From the NCBI RefSeq assembly GCF_036186745.1, contig NZ_CP108086.1, positions 434,001 to 498,000 of the forward strand: a stretch of 64,000 nt of DNA. The letters run 5' to 3'. The position numbers were made by a program, and so were the translations under genes. Of this stretch, positions 49,775-57,840 are shown piece by piece (within the stretch, counting starts at the first letter, position 1; each line of letters begins with the position of its first letter). The notes beneath the pieces were generated by a model. It ran no database searches. It was given only the letters and a program-made list of their open reading frames with translations, and was not told the DNA's origin. This DNA comes from Microbispora hainanensis. GTDB taxonomy: Bacteria; Actinomycetota; Actinomycetes; Streptosporangiales; Streptosporangiaceae.

Positions 49775-50593
49775 TCAGCTCAGCTCCCTGGAGCGCCGTT
49801 CTCTGAGGCGGGGCAGGATCCGCGTCGAGTAGAACTCGAAGAACCCCTCCTGCTCCGTGCCGATCTGCGCGATGTAGACCTCGTCGAAGCCGGCGTCCAC
49901 GTGCGCGCGGATCGCGCTCAGATGTGCCTCCGGAGAGGGCCCGCAGGGCGTCGACCGGGTGGCGGCCTCCTCCGTGACGAGCTGCGCGAGCTGCTCGAAG
50001 TGCCGCGGCAGCGGCAGGAGCTGGGCGGCCTCGCCGGGGATCCCCTGGTTGGGCCAGAGCCTGTGGACGGTCTTGCGCGCCTCGGCCTCGTCGTTCGCCC
50101 AGCACACCTTCAGCCCGGCCGCGCACGGCCTGCCCTCGCCGCCCGCCTTGTGGAACGCCTCGACCATGTCGGCGGCGGGCGCGGTGTGGATGTAGCCGTC
50201 GACGGCCTCCTCCAGCATGCGCTGCCGCTGCTCGGCCGGGGGCCACTGATCGCCCAGGATGTGCTCGTTCAGCGCCTCGCCGGCGCCGACCCCCAGGCGG
50301 AACCCGCCGTCCAGCAGGGTCTGGGCTGTCGCGGCGGCCTGGGCGATGATCGCCGGGTGGACGCGGATGATGGGGCAGGTGACCGCGGTGGTCACCGGCA
50401 GCGACGTGGCCTGCGAGACGGCTCCGATGACGGACCATACGAACGAGCTCTCGCCCTGCTCGTCCAGCCAGGGGTGAAAGTGGTCGGAGATCCACAGCAC
50501 CTCGAAGCCGGCTTCCTCGGCGAGTTTCGTCTGCCGTACGAGCTCCTTGGAATCATGCTCCTCACTGGACAGGAAATATCCGAAAGTCGTCAT
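49775..50593 (-). CDS. F420-dependent LLM-class oxidoreductase (TIGR03557 type), internally shortened
   Basis: 272 residues, against about 315-320 for this family. N-terminal half is standard (FGYFLSSEEHDSKELVRQTK, WISDHFHPWLDEQGESSFVW, LDGGFRLGVGAGEALNEHIL), as is the end (AGFDEVYIAQIGTEQEGFFE). But MLEEAV is joined directly to DGYIHTAPAADMVEAFHKAG; relatives carry about 45 residues between them (the GxHY... and vSGFGP...lAgRi segment). The frame is kept. Loss of this part of the barrel should damage cofactor binding. Relatives use F420 on unknown substrates. Confidence 0.85.
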   Translation of the reverse strand: MTTFGYFLSSEEHDSKELVRQTKLAEEAGFEVLWISDHFHPWLDEQGESSFVWSVIGAVSQATSLPVTTAVTCPIIRVHPAIIAQAAATAQTLLDGGFRLGVGAGEALNEHILGDQWPPAEQRQRMLEEAVDGYIHTAPAADMVEAFHKAGGEGRPCAAGLKVCWANDEAEARKTVHRLWPNQGIPGEAAQLLPLPRHFEQLAQLVTEEAATRSTPCGPSPEAHLSAIRAHVDAGFDEVYIAQIGTEQEGFFEFYSTRILPRLRERRSRELS

Positions 50594-50713
50594 GCATCGC
50601 CAGATGCCTGGTTATTGTCAAGCAAACGTAACAATGGGTGCTTCGGCGGCAAATTCGATCGGTGCCAGGGCTCGATGATGTTACGAGACCCTTTGCAGGG
50701 GCAGTGGAGGGCC

Positions 50714-50863
50714 ATGGCTACTCTGCTTTGGATCATCGCCGTGGTACTGGTCATCGCCGGGATCTACGTCATCCTGGCCCGTCGGGACATCCTCTGGGGG
50801 ATCGTCCTCATCGTCCTCGGATTCCTGGTCGGCCCCGGGGGCGTCAGCATCTTCAATCCCTAA
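50714..50863 (+). CDS. GPGG-motif small membrane protein
   Basis: A 49-residue protein, MATLLWIIAVVLVIAGIYVI then LARRDILWGIVLIVLGFLVG and PGGVSIFNP: two membrane helices and the terminal GPGG motif typical of this actinobacterial family. GTGGAGGGCC lies just before ATG 50714. Function unknown. Confidence 0.85.
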   Translation: MATLLWIIAVVLVIAGIYVILARRDILWGIVLIVLGFLVGPGGVSIFNP

Positions 50864-50914
50864 CCGCAACCTCACCCACCAGCCGCAACCTCACCCACGC
50901 TACTCGCGGACACC

Positions 50915-50950
50915 GAGACGGCCACCGGCCGAAGGGCCGGTGGCCGTCTC
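50915..50950. terminator. Perfect 16-bp stem terminator, bidirectional
   Basis: GAGACGGCCACCGGCC (50915-50930), loop GAAG, GGCCGGTGGCCGTCTC (50935-50950). It separates the small membrane protein from the convergent metallophosphoesterase gene. A GGGGTCGGGATCGG low-complexity run follows to 51007. Confidence 0.92.
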
Positions 50951-51015
50951 GGGACCGGGACCTGGGTCTGGATCTGGACCGGGGTCGGGGTCGGGATCGG
51001 GATCGGAACAGCGAA

Positions 51016-51744
51016 TCAGCAATGGTCGCCGTTCAGGCAGTAAACGGTGTAGGCGTGCTTGATGACCGGAAGGGCGACATTACGCACCCGGATACCACCG
51101 GGAGTGACGCCTTTTTCCGTGCCCGCATGCGCGTGACCGTGAATGAAAAGATCCGCGCCCTCGGCGTCGGCCGCCTCCGCCAGCATGTAGCTGCCGAGGA
51201 ACGGATAGATTTCCGGCGGCTCGCCCATCAGCGTGTCCTTGACCGGCGAGTAGTGGCTGAGCACGACCCTGTGGTCGGCGTCCAGATCCTTGAGCGCCCG
51301 CCGCCACCGTTCGGCGATCTCCTTGGTGTGCCGGACGAACGCCTTGGTCTCCGGCTCGCCGAACTCGCTCGCGCACTTCCCGGCGAACCCGCCGCCGAAG
51401 CCCTTGCCTCCGGCGACCCCGAGTCGTACGCCGTCGATGGAGACGACCGTGCTCTCGTCGTCGAGGACGACGATGCCGGCGTCACGGAGGAGAGCGATGA
51501 TCTCCTGGTTGCAGTCGGAGTGGTAGTCGTGGTTGCCGAGCACGGCGACGACGGGGATGGGCAGGCCGCTCAGCTCCTCGGCGACCACCCGGCCCTCGGC
51601 GATCGTGCCGTGCCTGGTCAGATCGCCTCCCACCAGCAGCACGTCCGCGCGACGCTCGATGCCCTCGATCTTCTTGCGATAGTGGCCGCGCAGATCCTCG
51701 CCCAGATGGATGTCGGCGACGGCGGCGATCCGCAGCTCCCTCAC
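51016..51744 (-). CDS. Metallophosphoesterase
   Basis: A 242-residue calcineurin-like phosphoesterase with all metal motifs: IAAVADIHLGED, LLVGGDLTRHG, VAVLGNHDYHS, DHRVVLSHYSPVKD and LFIHGHAHAGTEKG. Likely cuts phosphodiester or phosphomonoester bonds in the cytosol; substrate unknown. Overlaps the BON gene by four bases. Confidence 0.92.
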   Translation of the reverse strand: MRELRIAAVADIHLGEDLRGHYRKKIEGIERRADVLLVGGDLTRHGTIAEGRVVAEELSGLPIPVVAVLGNHDYHSDCNQEIIALLRDAGIVVLDDESTVVSIDGVRLGVAGGKGFGGGFAGKCASEFGEPETKAFVRHTKEIAERWRRALKDLDADHRVVLSHYSPVKDTLMGEPPEIYPFLGSYMLAEAADAEGADLFIHGHAHAGTEKGVTPGGIRVRNVALPVIKHAYTVYCLNGDHC

Positions 51745-51986
51745 AGGTGCTCCTCCTCTCCCGCCTCCCGCACCTCGACCAAGGTGATCTCGTTGTGCAG
51801 CCGCAGGCCGGGAGCCGCCTCCCTGGCGACGTTCTCGATCTGGTGGCGCCGCTCGTCACAGGAGACCTGTCCGCGCAGGTAGACCTCTTCTCCTCGTACA
51901 TCCACCCGAATGCCCAGCTCGGTGGTCCGATCGTCCTCCGCGAGAGCCCGCTGGACGCGGGCCGCGACATAGTGCGGCGTCTCCAT
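51741..51986 (-). CDS. BON-domain protein
   Basis: An 81-residue single BON domain: YVAARVQRALAEDDRTTELG, IRVDVRGEEVYLRGQVSCDE, RRHQIENVAREAAPGLRLHN. No signal peptide, so cytosolic. BON domains bind phospholipid or nucleotide ligands. First gene of a two-gene unit with the phosphoesterase. Confidence 0.9.
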   Translation of the reverse strand: METPHYVAARVQRALAEDDRTTELGIRVDVRGEEVYLRGQVSCDERRHQIENVAREAAPGLRLHNEITLVEVREAGEEEHL

Positions 51987-52097
51987 CTCTTCCCCTCGTG
52001 TCCCCCTCGGTTCCTTCTCGCTAGCGCTGCCCGGCCCTTTCCGGGCGAAACCCGTTGGTTTGACGGGCGTGAGGGTGGATAGGGGAGTTGATGTTCC

Positions 52098-52168
52098 GGT
52101 GCCTAAGACGCAGGTACCTCCGCGGCGTGAGCATGCCGTGATGGAGGAGCGTCTTGGGAACAGGCACC
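52098..52168. repeat. Split inverted repeat, possible RNA structure
   Basis: GGTGCCT (52098-52104) and AAGACGC (52105-52111) pair with GCGTCTT (52149-52155) and AGGCACC (52162-52168); a six-base bulge separates the second pair. Together they give a 14-bp interrupted stem around a 37-base loop. Confidence 0.5.
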
Positions 52169-52217
52169 GGACCCCACCCCGCCGCGTCGCCGCCCATGGG
52201 CCGCACGCCCGCTCCCT

Positions 52218-52299
52218 GCCTTCCCACCCCCCGCCTTCCCACTCCGTGCCTTCCCACTCCCCGCCTTCCCACCCCCCGCCTTCCCACTCCGTGCCTGCC
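52218..52299. repeat. 15-bp tandem repeat
   Basis: GCCTTCCCACTCCGT-type units start at 52218, 52233, 52248, 52263 and 52278, alternating CCGT, CCCC and CCCCCC ends; a partial unit follows at 52293. Confidence 0.85.
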
Positions 52300-52479
52300 G
52301 GCCGCGGCCCGCCATGCGTGCGCCCGCGGCTCCCACACGCCGCGACCGGCCGCCGTCCCCATACCGGCCGTCGACCCCGTACCGGTCACCGGGCCCGTAC
52401 CGGCCGCCGGGCCCGCCCACCTGGACTCCCTGATCCCCGAGCCGGGTATTCGCCACTGCCGCACATGGAGGAACCCCCA

Positions 52480-53688
52480 GTGAAGATCGCCATGGTCTCG
52501 GAGCACGCCAGCCCGCTCGCCACCCTCGGCGGTGTCGACTCCGGCGGCCAGAACGTGCACGTCGCCGCCCTCGCCCTGGAGCTCGCCCGCGCCGGTCACG
52601 AGGTCACCGTCTACACCCGCAGAGACCGCGAGGACCTGCCGGAAACCGTCGCCTTCGGCCCGGGTGTGGACGTCGTCCATGTCCCCGCGGGCCCCGCCGC
52701 CGAGATGCCCAAGGACGAGATCCTGCCCTGGATCCCCCACTTCGGAAAGTGGCTGCACGACCGGTGGCTGTTCGACCGCCCCGACATCGTGCACAGCCAC
52801 TTCTGGATGAGCGGGCTGGCCGCGCTCGCCGCGGCCGAGAAGCTCGGCATCCCGGTCGTCCACACCTACCACGCGCTCGGCAGCGTCAAGCGGCGGCACC
52901 AGGGCCCGGCGGACACCAGCCCGCGGGAGCGCGTCCAGGCCGAGGCCGACATCGGGCGGCGGGTCGACGGCATCATCGCGACCTGCAACGACGAGGTCGA
53001 CGAACTGATCCGCATGGGCGTGCGGCGCCGCGCGACCCGGGTCGTCCCCTGCGGCGTGGACGTCGCCACCTTCCACCCCCACGTCGAGCCTCTGGAACGG
53101 CCGGAGCGCCCGCGCCTGCTGTCGGTCGGCCGTCTCGTGCCGCGCAAGGGCCTGGAGACCACCATCGAAGCCCTGCGGCACCTGCGGGACGCCGAGCTGG
53201 TCATCGCGGGCGGCCCCCCGGCGGCCGAGCTGCACCGCGACCCCGAGGTCACCCGGCTGCGGTGGCTCGTGACGCGGGCGGGCGTCTCCGACCGGGTCCG
53301 TTTCCTGGGCCGGGTCGAGCGCGACACCCTGCCCGCGCTGATGCGCTCGGCCGCCGCCGTCGTTTCGGTGCCCTGGTATGAGCCGTTCGGGATGGCGGCG
53401 CTGGAGGCGATGGCCTGCGGCGTCCCGGTCGTCGCCTCCGCGGTCGGCGGCCAGAAGGAGACGGTGGTCAACACCGTGACCGGCCTCCTCGTGCCGCCCC
53501 GCAACCCCGCCGCGCTGGCCAGGGCGCTGCGCAGGCTGCTCGGCGACCGGGTGCGGCGCACGGCGTACGGCATCGCGGGGGCCGACCGCGCCCGCGCGAG
53601 GTATGCCTGGAGCCGCATCGCCACCGAGACCCTGACCGCCTACGACCGGGTGCTGTCCGCCCGTGAGCCGGCGAGGAGCGCTTCCTGA
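52480..53688 (+). CDS. GT4-family glycosyltransferase
   Basis: A 402-residue GT-B enzyme: KIAMVSEHASPLATLGGVDS, GGQNVHVAALALELARAGHE, VTVYTRR, acceptor half to about 200, then RLLSVGRLVPRKGLETTIEA, RVRFLGRVERDTLPALMRSA and the donor ExxxxxxxE of WYEPFGMAALEAMACGVPVV. Sucrose-phosphate-synthase/MshA-like subgroup; the product is not predictable. GGAGGAA is six bases before GTG 52480, better than ATG 52465, which overlaps that site. Confidence 0.9.
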   Translation: MKIAMVSEHASPLATLGGVDSGGQNVHVAALALELARAGHEVTVYTRRDREDLPETVAFGPGVDVVHVPAGPAAEMPKDEILPWIPHFGKWLHDRWLFDRPDIVHSHFWMSGLAALAAAEKLGIPVVHTYHALGSVKRRHQGPADTSPRERVQAEADIGRRVDGIIATCNDEVDELIRMGVRRRATRVVPCGVDVATFHPHVEPLERPERPRLLSVGRLVPRKGLETTIEALRHLRDAELVIAGGPPAAELHRDPEVTRLRWLVTRAGVSDRVRFLGRVERDTLPALMRSAAAVVSVPWYEPFGMAALEAMACGVPVVASAVGGQKETVVNTVTGLLVPPRNPAALARALRRLLGDRVRRTAYGIAGADRARARYAWSRIATETLTAYDRVLSAREPARSAS

Positions 53689-53982
53689 TCCGGCCTATGG
53701 GGTGAGCCACTGATGTCCACGGCCCCCGTGCCGCGTTCCGGCGGCATCGGGGGCATCGGCGGCATCGGCGGTCCGCTCACCGGTGCGGTTTCCAGCTGCT
53801 CAACCGCAAGTGCTCAACCACAGGCGGTCAACGGGCAGATGGTCAGCCACAGGCGGTCGACGGCAGGTGCTCAACCGCAGGTGCTCAACCACAGGCGGTC
53901 GACGGTAGGCGCTCGGCGGCAGGTGCTCAACCGCAGGTGCTCAACCGCAGGCGGTCGACGGCAGGTGCTCGGCGGCAGGTGC
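53689..53982. repeat. Composite repeat region between GT4 and topoisomerase genes
   Basis: From 53796 to 53990 the words CAGGTGCTCAACCGCAGG and CAGGCGGTCGACGGCAGG recur in mixed order at least five times each, reaching into the last codons of the topoisomerase gene. A GGCATCGGGGGCATCGGC run precedes it at 53741. No gene is supported here. Confidence 0.8.
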
Positions 53983-55080
53983 TCAACGGCGCCGTGCGGG
54001 CGCCCGGCACAGGAGTTCGATGACGGCCTCCTCGACCGGCCCGTGGGTGGCGAGCCTGCCCTCGCCGGTGTCCTCGCCCAGCCGCCCGAGAGGGATCGTC
54101 CGCCCCTTCTCGTACAGCGCGACGACGCGTGGGTCCACGTAGGAGGCGCGGCAGACCGACGGTGTGTTGCCCAGGTATTCCGACACCTCCTTCATCACCC
54201 GGGAGACGGCCCGCTTGCGCCCGGCGCCGCTGCGTACGGGGCGGGAGACGGCGAGCCCGACCGCCGCCAGGACCGTGGCGTGCCAGGTGCGGAAGTCCTT
54301 GGCCGAGACCTCGGTGCCGAACGCATCCTTCAGGTAGGCGTTGATGTCGGCGCTCCGCACGTCCACCCAGCCCTCGTCGGTGCGGTAGCGCAGCAGCTCG
54401 CCCCTGCGGCCCTTCGACAGCGCCGACAGCACCGCGCACACGTCGGCGTCGGTCAGCACCTGCTCCCGCTCCTTGCGGCCCTTGGCCAGGTAGCGGCACA
54501 CGACCTCACCATCGCCGCATCTGACGTGCGAGGTCTTCAGCGTGGCCAGGCCGTACGAGTCGGTGTACTCCTCCCCGCCGACGCGGAAGAAGCCGATGTC
54601 GAGCATGCGCGCGGCGGTGGCCAGCACGCGCTCGCGGCTCAGCTCGTCGCCGCGCAAGTCGCGCGCGACCCGCTCGCGGAACGCCGGAAGCCGCCGGGCG
54701 ATCTCCAGCACGTGGTCGAACTTGGCCTCGTCCTGCTGCCTGCGCCACTCGTCGTGGTAGCGATACTGCCGCCGGCCCGCCGAGTCGGTGCCCACGGCCT
54801 GGAGGTGACCGTCCGGATGGGCGCAGATCCACACGTCGGTCCAGGCCGGCGGGATCGCGAGGTGCCTGATCCGGCGCAGGGTGGCGTGGTCCTTCACCGT
54901 ACGGCCGGAGGCCCAGGTGTAGCTGAACCCGCGCCCGCGGCGCCTGCGCCGGATGCCCGGCTCGCCGGGATCGCTCGGCCGCAGCTCGACGGGCGGTGTC
55001 TGGAAGACCTTGGCCGCCTCCGCGAGGGTCTCTTCGTCCGGGGAACCCCGGGTGGCCGCCTTGTGGGTCACAGTGCTCAT
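53983..55080 (-). CDS. DNA topoisomerase IB
   Basis: A 365-residue poxvirus-type topoisomerase IB that relaxes supercoils through a 3'-phosphotyrosine. N-terminal domain GRGFSYTWASGRTVKDHATL, RRIRHLAIPPAWTDVWICAH, then VGTDSAGRRQYRYHDEWRRQ; catalytic domain VLATAARMLDIGFFRVGGEE, YGLATLKTSHVRC, KDFRTWHATV, and the nucleophile Tyr in VCRASYVDPRVV. ATG 55080 overlaps the GT9 stop. These enzymes in actinobacteria are non-essential and often in stress-linked clusters. Confidence 0.93.
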   Translation of the reverse strand: MSTVTHKAATRGSPDEETLAEAAKVFQTPPVELRPSDPGEPGIRRRRRGRGFSYTWASGRTVKDHATLRRIRHLAIPPAWTDVWICAHPDGHLQAVGTDSAGRRQYRYHDEWRRQQDEAKFDHVLEIARRLPAFRERVARDLRGDELSRERVLATAARMLDIGFFRVGGEEYTDSYGLATLKTSHVRCGDGEVVCRYLAKGRKEREQVLTDADVCAVLSALSKGRRGELLRYRTDEGWVDVRSADINAYLKDAFGTEVSAKDFRTWHATVLAAVGLAVSRPVRSGAGRKRAVSRVMKEVSEYLGNTPSVCRASYVDPRVVALYEKGRTIPLGRLGEDTGEGRLATHGPVEEAVIELLCRAPARRR

Positions 55081-56162
55081 CGCAGCAGCTCCCACGCCTG
55101 TTCGAGCACCTCGTCCACGCTCACGTCGCCCACCCACGAGACGTCCTGGTGACCGCACTCCCGCATGCCCAGCCGGGGGTCGGCGGGCGTCCCGCAGACC
55201 GGGCAGCCGGACGTCCAGGAGATCAGCGGCCGCTGGTGGCCCCTGCTCAGCGGACCCCAGTTGATCATGTTGCCGCACCAGTAGACGCCGACGGTGGGGG
55301 TGCCGGTCGCCGCCGCCAGGTGACGCGGCCCCGTGTCGTTGGAGACCAGCAGGTCGCAGGCGGCGTACAGCGCCGTGAGCCCGCCGAGGGACAGCTCTCC
55401 GACGACGGCCCTCGCCGGGGTCTGCATCTGCGCGACGACCTTCTCGACGACGTCCCGCTCCTCCTCGACGCCGGTCACCACCACCGGCCGTCCGAGGCGG
55501 TCGGCTACCTCGGCGAAGCGTTCCGGCGGCCATCTCCTGCGCCGGTCCCCCGCGCCCGGGTGGATCGCCACCAGTCCCCTGGGCACCTTGCCGAGCGTGC
55601 GGTTCAGCTCGGCCCAGTCCTTCCGCACGACCGCTATCCTCGGCTCGATCTCGGTGGCGGTCGCGCCGACCAGCCCCGCCACCTCCAGGTAGCGCAGGGT
55701 CTCGTGCTGGTAGTGGACGTACGGCACCCAGCGGTCGAGCGGCTCGGCGTCGGGGGCGCGCAGGCCGGCCGTCACCCGCGCTCCCAGGCGGCGGATGAAC
55801 GGATTGGAGTCGCGCCCGCCGCCGTGCATCTGGACGGCCAGGTCGAACCTGCGCCGGCGCAGGTCCTCGCACAGCTCCTCGTACCGTTCCTCGTACGGCT
55901 TCTCGGGCGCGGCGGACCCGCCGGACCCGTCGGCCGGGGAGGAGACGCCGGAGATGGGCGGCAACGCCACCACCTCGTCCACCGGACCCGGGCGATCGCG
56001 CAGGAACCGCGCGTGCCACTCACGGCCGAGCAGGGTGATCCTGGCGGCCGGGTAGGCCCGCCTGAGCGCCCCGATGGCGGGCAGCGCCAGCAGCAGGTCG
56101 CCGAGGGCGCTGGCCCTCAGCACCGCGATCCGCTCGACTCCTTCCACGAGCAGGGCGCTCAT
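55077..56162 (-). CDS. GT9-family glycosyltransferase (heptosyltransferase-like)
   Basis: A 361-residue GT-B enzyme of family 9: VERIAVLRASALGDLLLALP, RRAYPAARITLLGREWHARF, AIHPGAGDRRRRWPPERFAE, LVSNDTGPRHLAAATGTPTV, GVYWCGNMINWGPLSRGH. In Gram-positives such enzymes transfer sugars to unknown wall or lipid acceptors. Translation-coupled to topoisomerase IB. Two Cys near the end (SGCPVCGTPADPRLGMRECG) could bind a metal. Confidence 0.9.
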   Translation of the reverse strand: MSALLVEGVERIAVLRASALGDLLLALPAIGALRRAYPAARITLLGREWHARFLRDRPGPVDEVVALPPISGVSSPADGSGGSAAPEKPYEERYEELCEDLRRRRFDLAVQMHGGGRDSNPFIRRLGARVTAGLRAPDAEPLDRWVPYVHYQHETLRYLEVAGLVGATATEIEPRIAVVRKDWAELNRTLGKVPRGLVAIHPGAGDRRRRWPPERFAEVADRLGRPVVVTGVEEERDVVEKVVAQMQTPARAVVGELSLGGLTALYAACDLLVSNDTGPRHLAAATGTPTVGVYWCGNMINWGPLSRGHQRPLISWTSGCPVCGTPADPRLGMRECGHQDVSWVGDVSVDEVLEQAWELLR

Positions 56163-56431
56163 GCCACCCGCCCCGTCCCCTCGTGCATCGGACACCCCCA
56201 TTCGTCCGGCCCGCCGGCTGACCCCCGGCGGAGCACTCGTGTGGAGCGACGTCTGATCCCGGTTACCCCGGTGGGACGGCCCCAAACCGAGCGGACGGGT
56301 CTGCGGTGCCTGCTGTTTCCCCTGCGTTTTCGGGGGTAGCCGCCGGGAGATGACGGCGCTGCACCCCGGATATGTCCAGGCCCGTTCGACCGCGGCGATA
56401 GCGAACCGGATTCGAGGGTAGAGGGGGCCCC
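56163..56431. other. Divergent intergenic region
   Basis: This 269-bp region between the GT9 start and the small membrane-protein gene holds the sigma-B-like promoter at 56315-56339. I see nothing else. Confidence 0.5.
56315..56339 (+). promoter_or_regulatory. Sigma-B-like promoter
   Basis: GTTT-N15-GGGTAG matches the actinobacterial sigma-B type (GTTT-N14/16-GGGTAT) with one mismatch. It points to the small membrane protein/SDR unit, with a leader of about 85 bases. Confidence 0.6.
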
Positions 56432-56680
56432 ATGACCGAAGAACAACGCTCTCCGACCGGCAAGCCCATGGTGGAGGCGACCCCGATGGATGTGATCCGC
56501 ATCCGCATCGGGTCGTTCGCACTGGTCTTCTGCGTCGCCGTACTGGTGCTCTCCTTCGTCGGCCGCCTGTGGGTGCTGACGGGGATCGTCGTGGTGATCA
56601 TGGCGGCCATCGGCCTCTACATGGCCTTCGCCGTACGCAAGCAGAAGAAGCTGGGCGGCGGGCCCCGATCGAGAGGATGA
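56432..56680 (+). CDS. Small two-helix membrane protein
   Basis: An 82-residue protein: an N-terminal cytosolic stretch, then helices FALVFCVAVLVLSFVG and LWVLTGIVVVIMAAIGLYMA, then a basic tail VRKQKKLGGGPRSRG. No named family recognised. It ends four bases before the SDR gene, so both share a transcript. Confidence 0.75.
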   Translation: MTEEQRSPTGKPMVEATPMDVIRIRIGSFALVFCVAVLVLSFVGRLWVLTGIVVVIMAAIGLYMAFAVRKQKKLGGGPRSRG

Positions 56681-56684
56681 CGAG

Positions 56685-57683
56685 GTGAGCCTGAAGGACA
56701 AGGTCGTCGTGGTGACCGGCGCCAGCGGCGGCGTGGGCCGCGCGGTGGTCCGGCAGCTCGGAGCGGAGGGCGCGAAGGTCGCGCTCATCGCACGAGGAGA
56801 GGCCGGCCTCGCCGGCGCGGCCGTGGACGTCGGGGCGGAGGGCGGCACCGGAAAGACCTTCGCAGCGGGCGTCTCCGACTACGACCAGGTCCGCAAGGCC
56901 GCCCAGCGCGCCGAGGCCGAGCTGGGCCCGATCGACGTGTGGATCAACATCGCGTTCACGACGGTGTTCGCGCCGTTCCTGGAGATCACTCCCGAGGAGT
57001 ACGAGCGCGAGACCAAGGTGACCTATCTCGGCTACGTCTGGGGCACCCGGGTGGCCCTGGAGATGATGAAGCCGCGCGACAGGGGCGTCATCGTGCAGGC
57101 GGGCTCGGCCCTGGCCTACCGGTCGATCCCGCTGCAGTCGGCGTACTGCGGCGCCAAGCACGCGATCGTCGGGTTCACCGAGTCGGTTCGGACCGAACTT
57201 CTCGCCGAGGACTCGGGCGTGAAGATCACGGTGGTGCAGCTTCCGGCGCTGAACACTCCGCAGTTCGACTGGGGGTTGAACCGGATGCGACGGCACGCGC
57301 AGCCGGTGCCGCCGATCTACCAGCCGGAGGTGGCCGCCGACGCGCTCGTCTACGCCGCCGGGCATCCGGAGCGCAAGGAGTATTGGGTCGGCGGGATGAC
57401 CGCGGCCACGATCATCGGCCAGCGGCTGGCGCCCGCGCTGCTCGACCGCTATCTCGCGAGGACCGGAGTGAAGTCGCAGCTCACCGGTGACAAGACCCCG
57501 ACCGGGGTGTCCAACCTGTGGGAACCGGCGGACGAGGACAAGGACTACGGCGCGCACGGCGGCTTCGACCGGCGCTCGCACGGCCGCAGCGTGCAGCTGT
57601 GGATGTCGCAGCACCGCCGCCTCGTCACCGCCGCCGGCCTCGGGCTCGCCGCCCTCGCCGGACTCGGCCTGCGCCGCCGCTGA
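56685..57683 (+). CDS. SDR oxidoreductase with C-terminal membrane segment
   Basis: A 332-residue SDR: VVVVTGASGGVGRAVVRQLG, active site GSALAYRSIPLQSAYCGAKH (Ser, Tyr, Lys in place), VVQLPALNTPQFDWGLNRMR. Longer than usual (about 250): after QLTGDKTPTGVSNLWEPADE the chain ends in a short hydrophobic helix LVTAAGLGLAALAGLGL and RRR, suggesting a tail anchor. This long type is common in actinobacterial stress clusters; substrate unknown. GTG start. Confidence 0.88.
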   Translation: MSLKDKVVVVTGASGGVGRAVVRQLGAEGAKVALIARGEAGLAGAAVDVGAEGGTGKTFAAGVSDYDQVRKAAQRAEAELGPIDVWINIAFTTVFAPFLEITPEEYERETKVTYLGYVWGTRVALEMMKPRDRGVIVQAGSALAYRSIPLQSAYCGAKHAIVGFTESVRTELLAEDSGVKITVVQLPALNTPQFDWGLNRMRRHAQPVPPIYQPEVAADALVYAAGHPERKEYWVGGMTAATIIGQRLAPALLDRYLARTGVKSQLTGDKTPTGVSNLWEPADEDKDYGAHGGFDRRSHGRSVQLWMSQHRRLVTAAGLGLAALAGLGLRRR

Positions 57684-57840
57684 CGGCTCAGGCCCGCGCT
57701 CCTCTCCCCTACCCGACCCGGCCTCGGGCGAGGTGCCCGGCAGCCCGGTCGGTGATACGCGCGGGTGTGAATATCGCTCTATATCGAGGCACGACCTTTT
57801 CCTGCTGATACGTAGGGGCATACCGGGGTAGTCGAGGGCG
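57684..57840. other. Transketolase upstream region
   Basis: An AT-richer patch (GTGAATATCGCTCTATATCG, 57768-57787) stands out and GGGTAG occurs at 57827, but no good -35 is in register. Probably the transketolase promoter; element assignment is uncertain. Confidence 0.4.

Larger units (their letters stand above)
51987..52479. other. Long intergenic region with hairpin and repeats
   Basis: This 493-bp gap holds the BON gene promoter, a split inverted repeat (52098-52168) and a 15-bp tandem repeat (52218-52299). The frame of the GT4 gene stays open back to 52060, but the text there is Pro/Arg/Ser low-complexity without start signals. Confidence 0.55.

Noticed and set aside
52060..52479. 140-residue N-terminal extension of the GT4 protein
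   Set aside because: The text is Pro/Arg/Ser low-complexity from a tandem repeat, and a good ribosome site marks GTG 52480.
53796..53990. CRISPR array
   Set aside because: Repeat words are short, irregularly ordered and not separated by unique spacers; no cas gene is present. The other repeat arrays have no spacers at all.
57770..57832. Sigma-B-like promoter upstream of transketolase (GGGTAG at 57827)
   Set aside because: No GTTT-like -35 lies 14-16 bases upstream.
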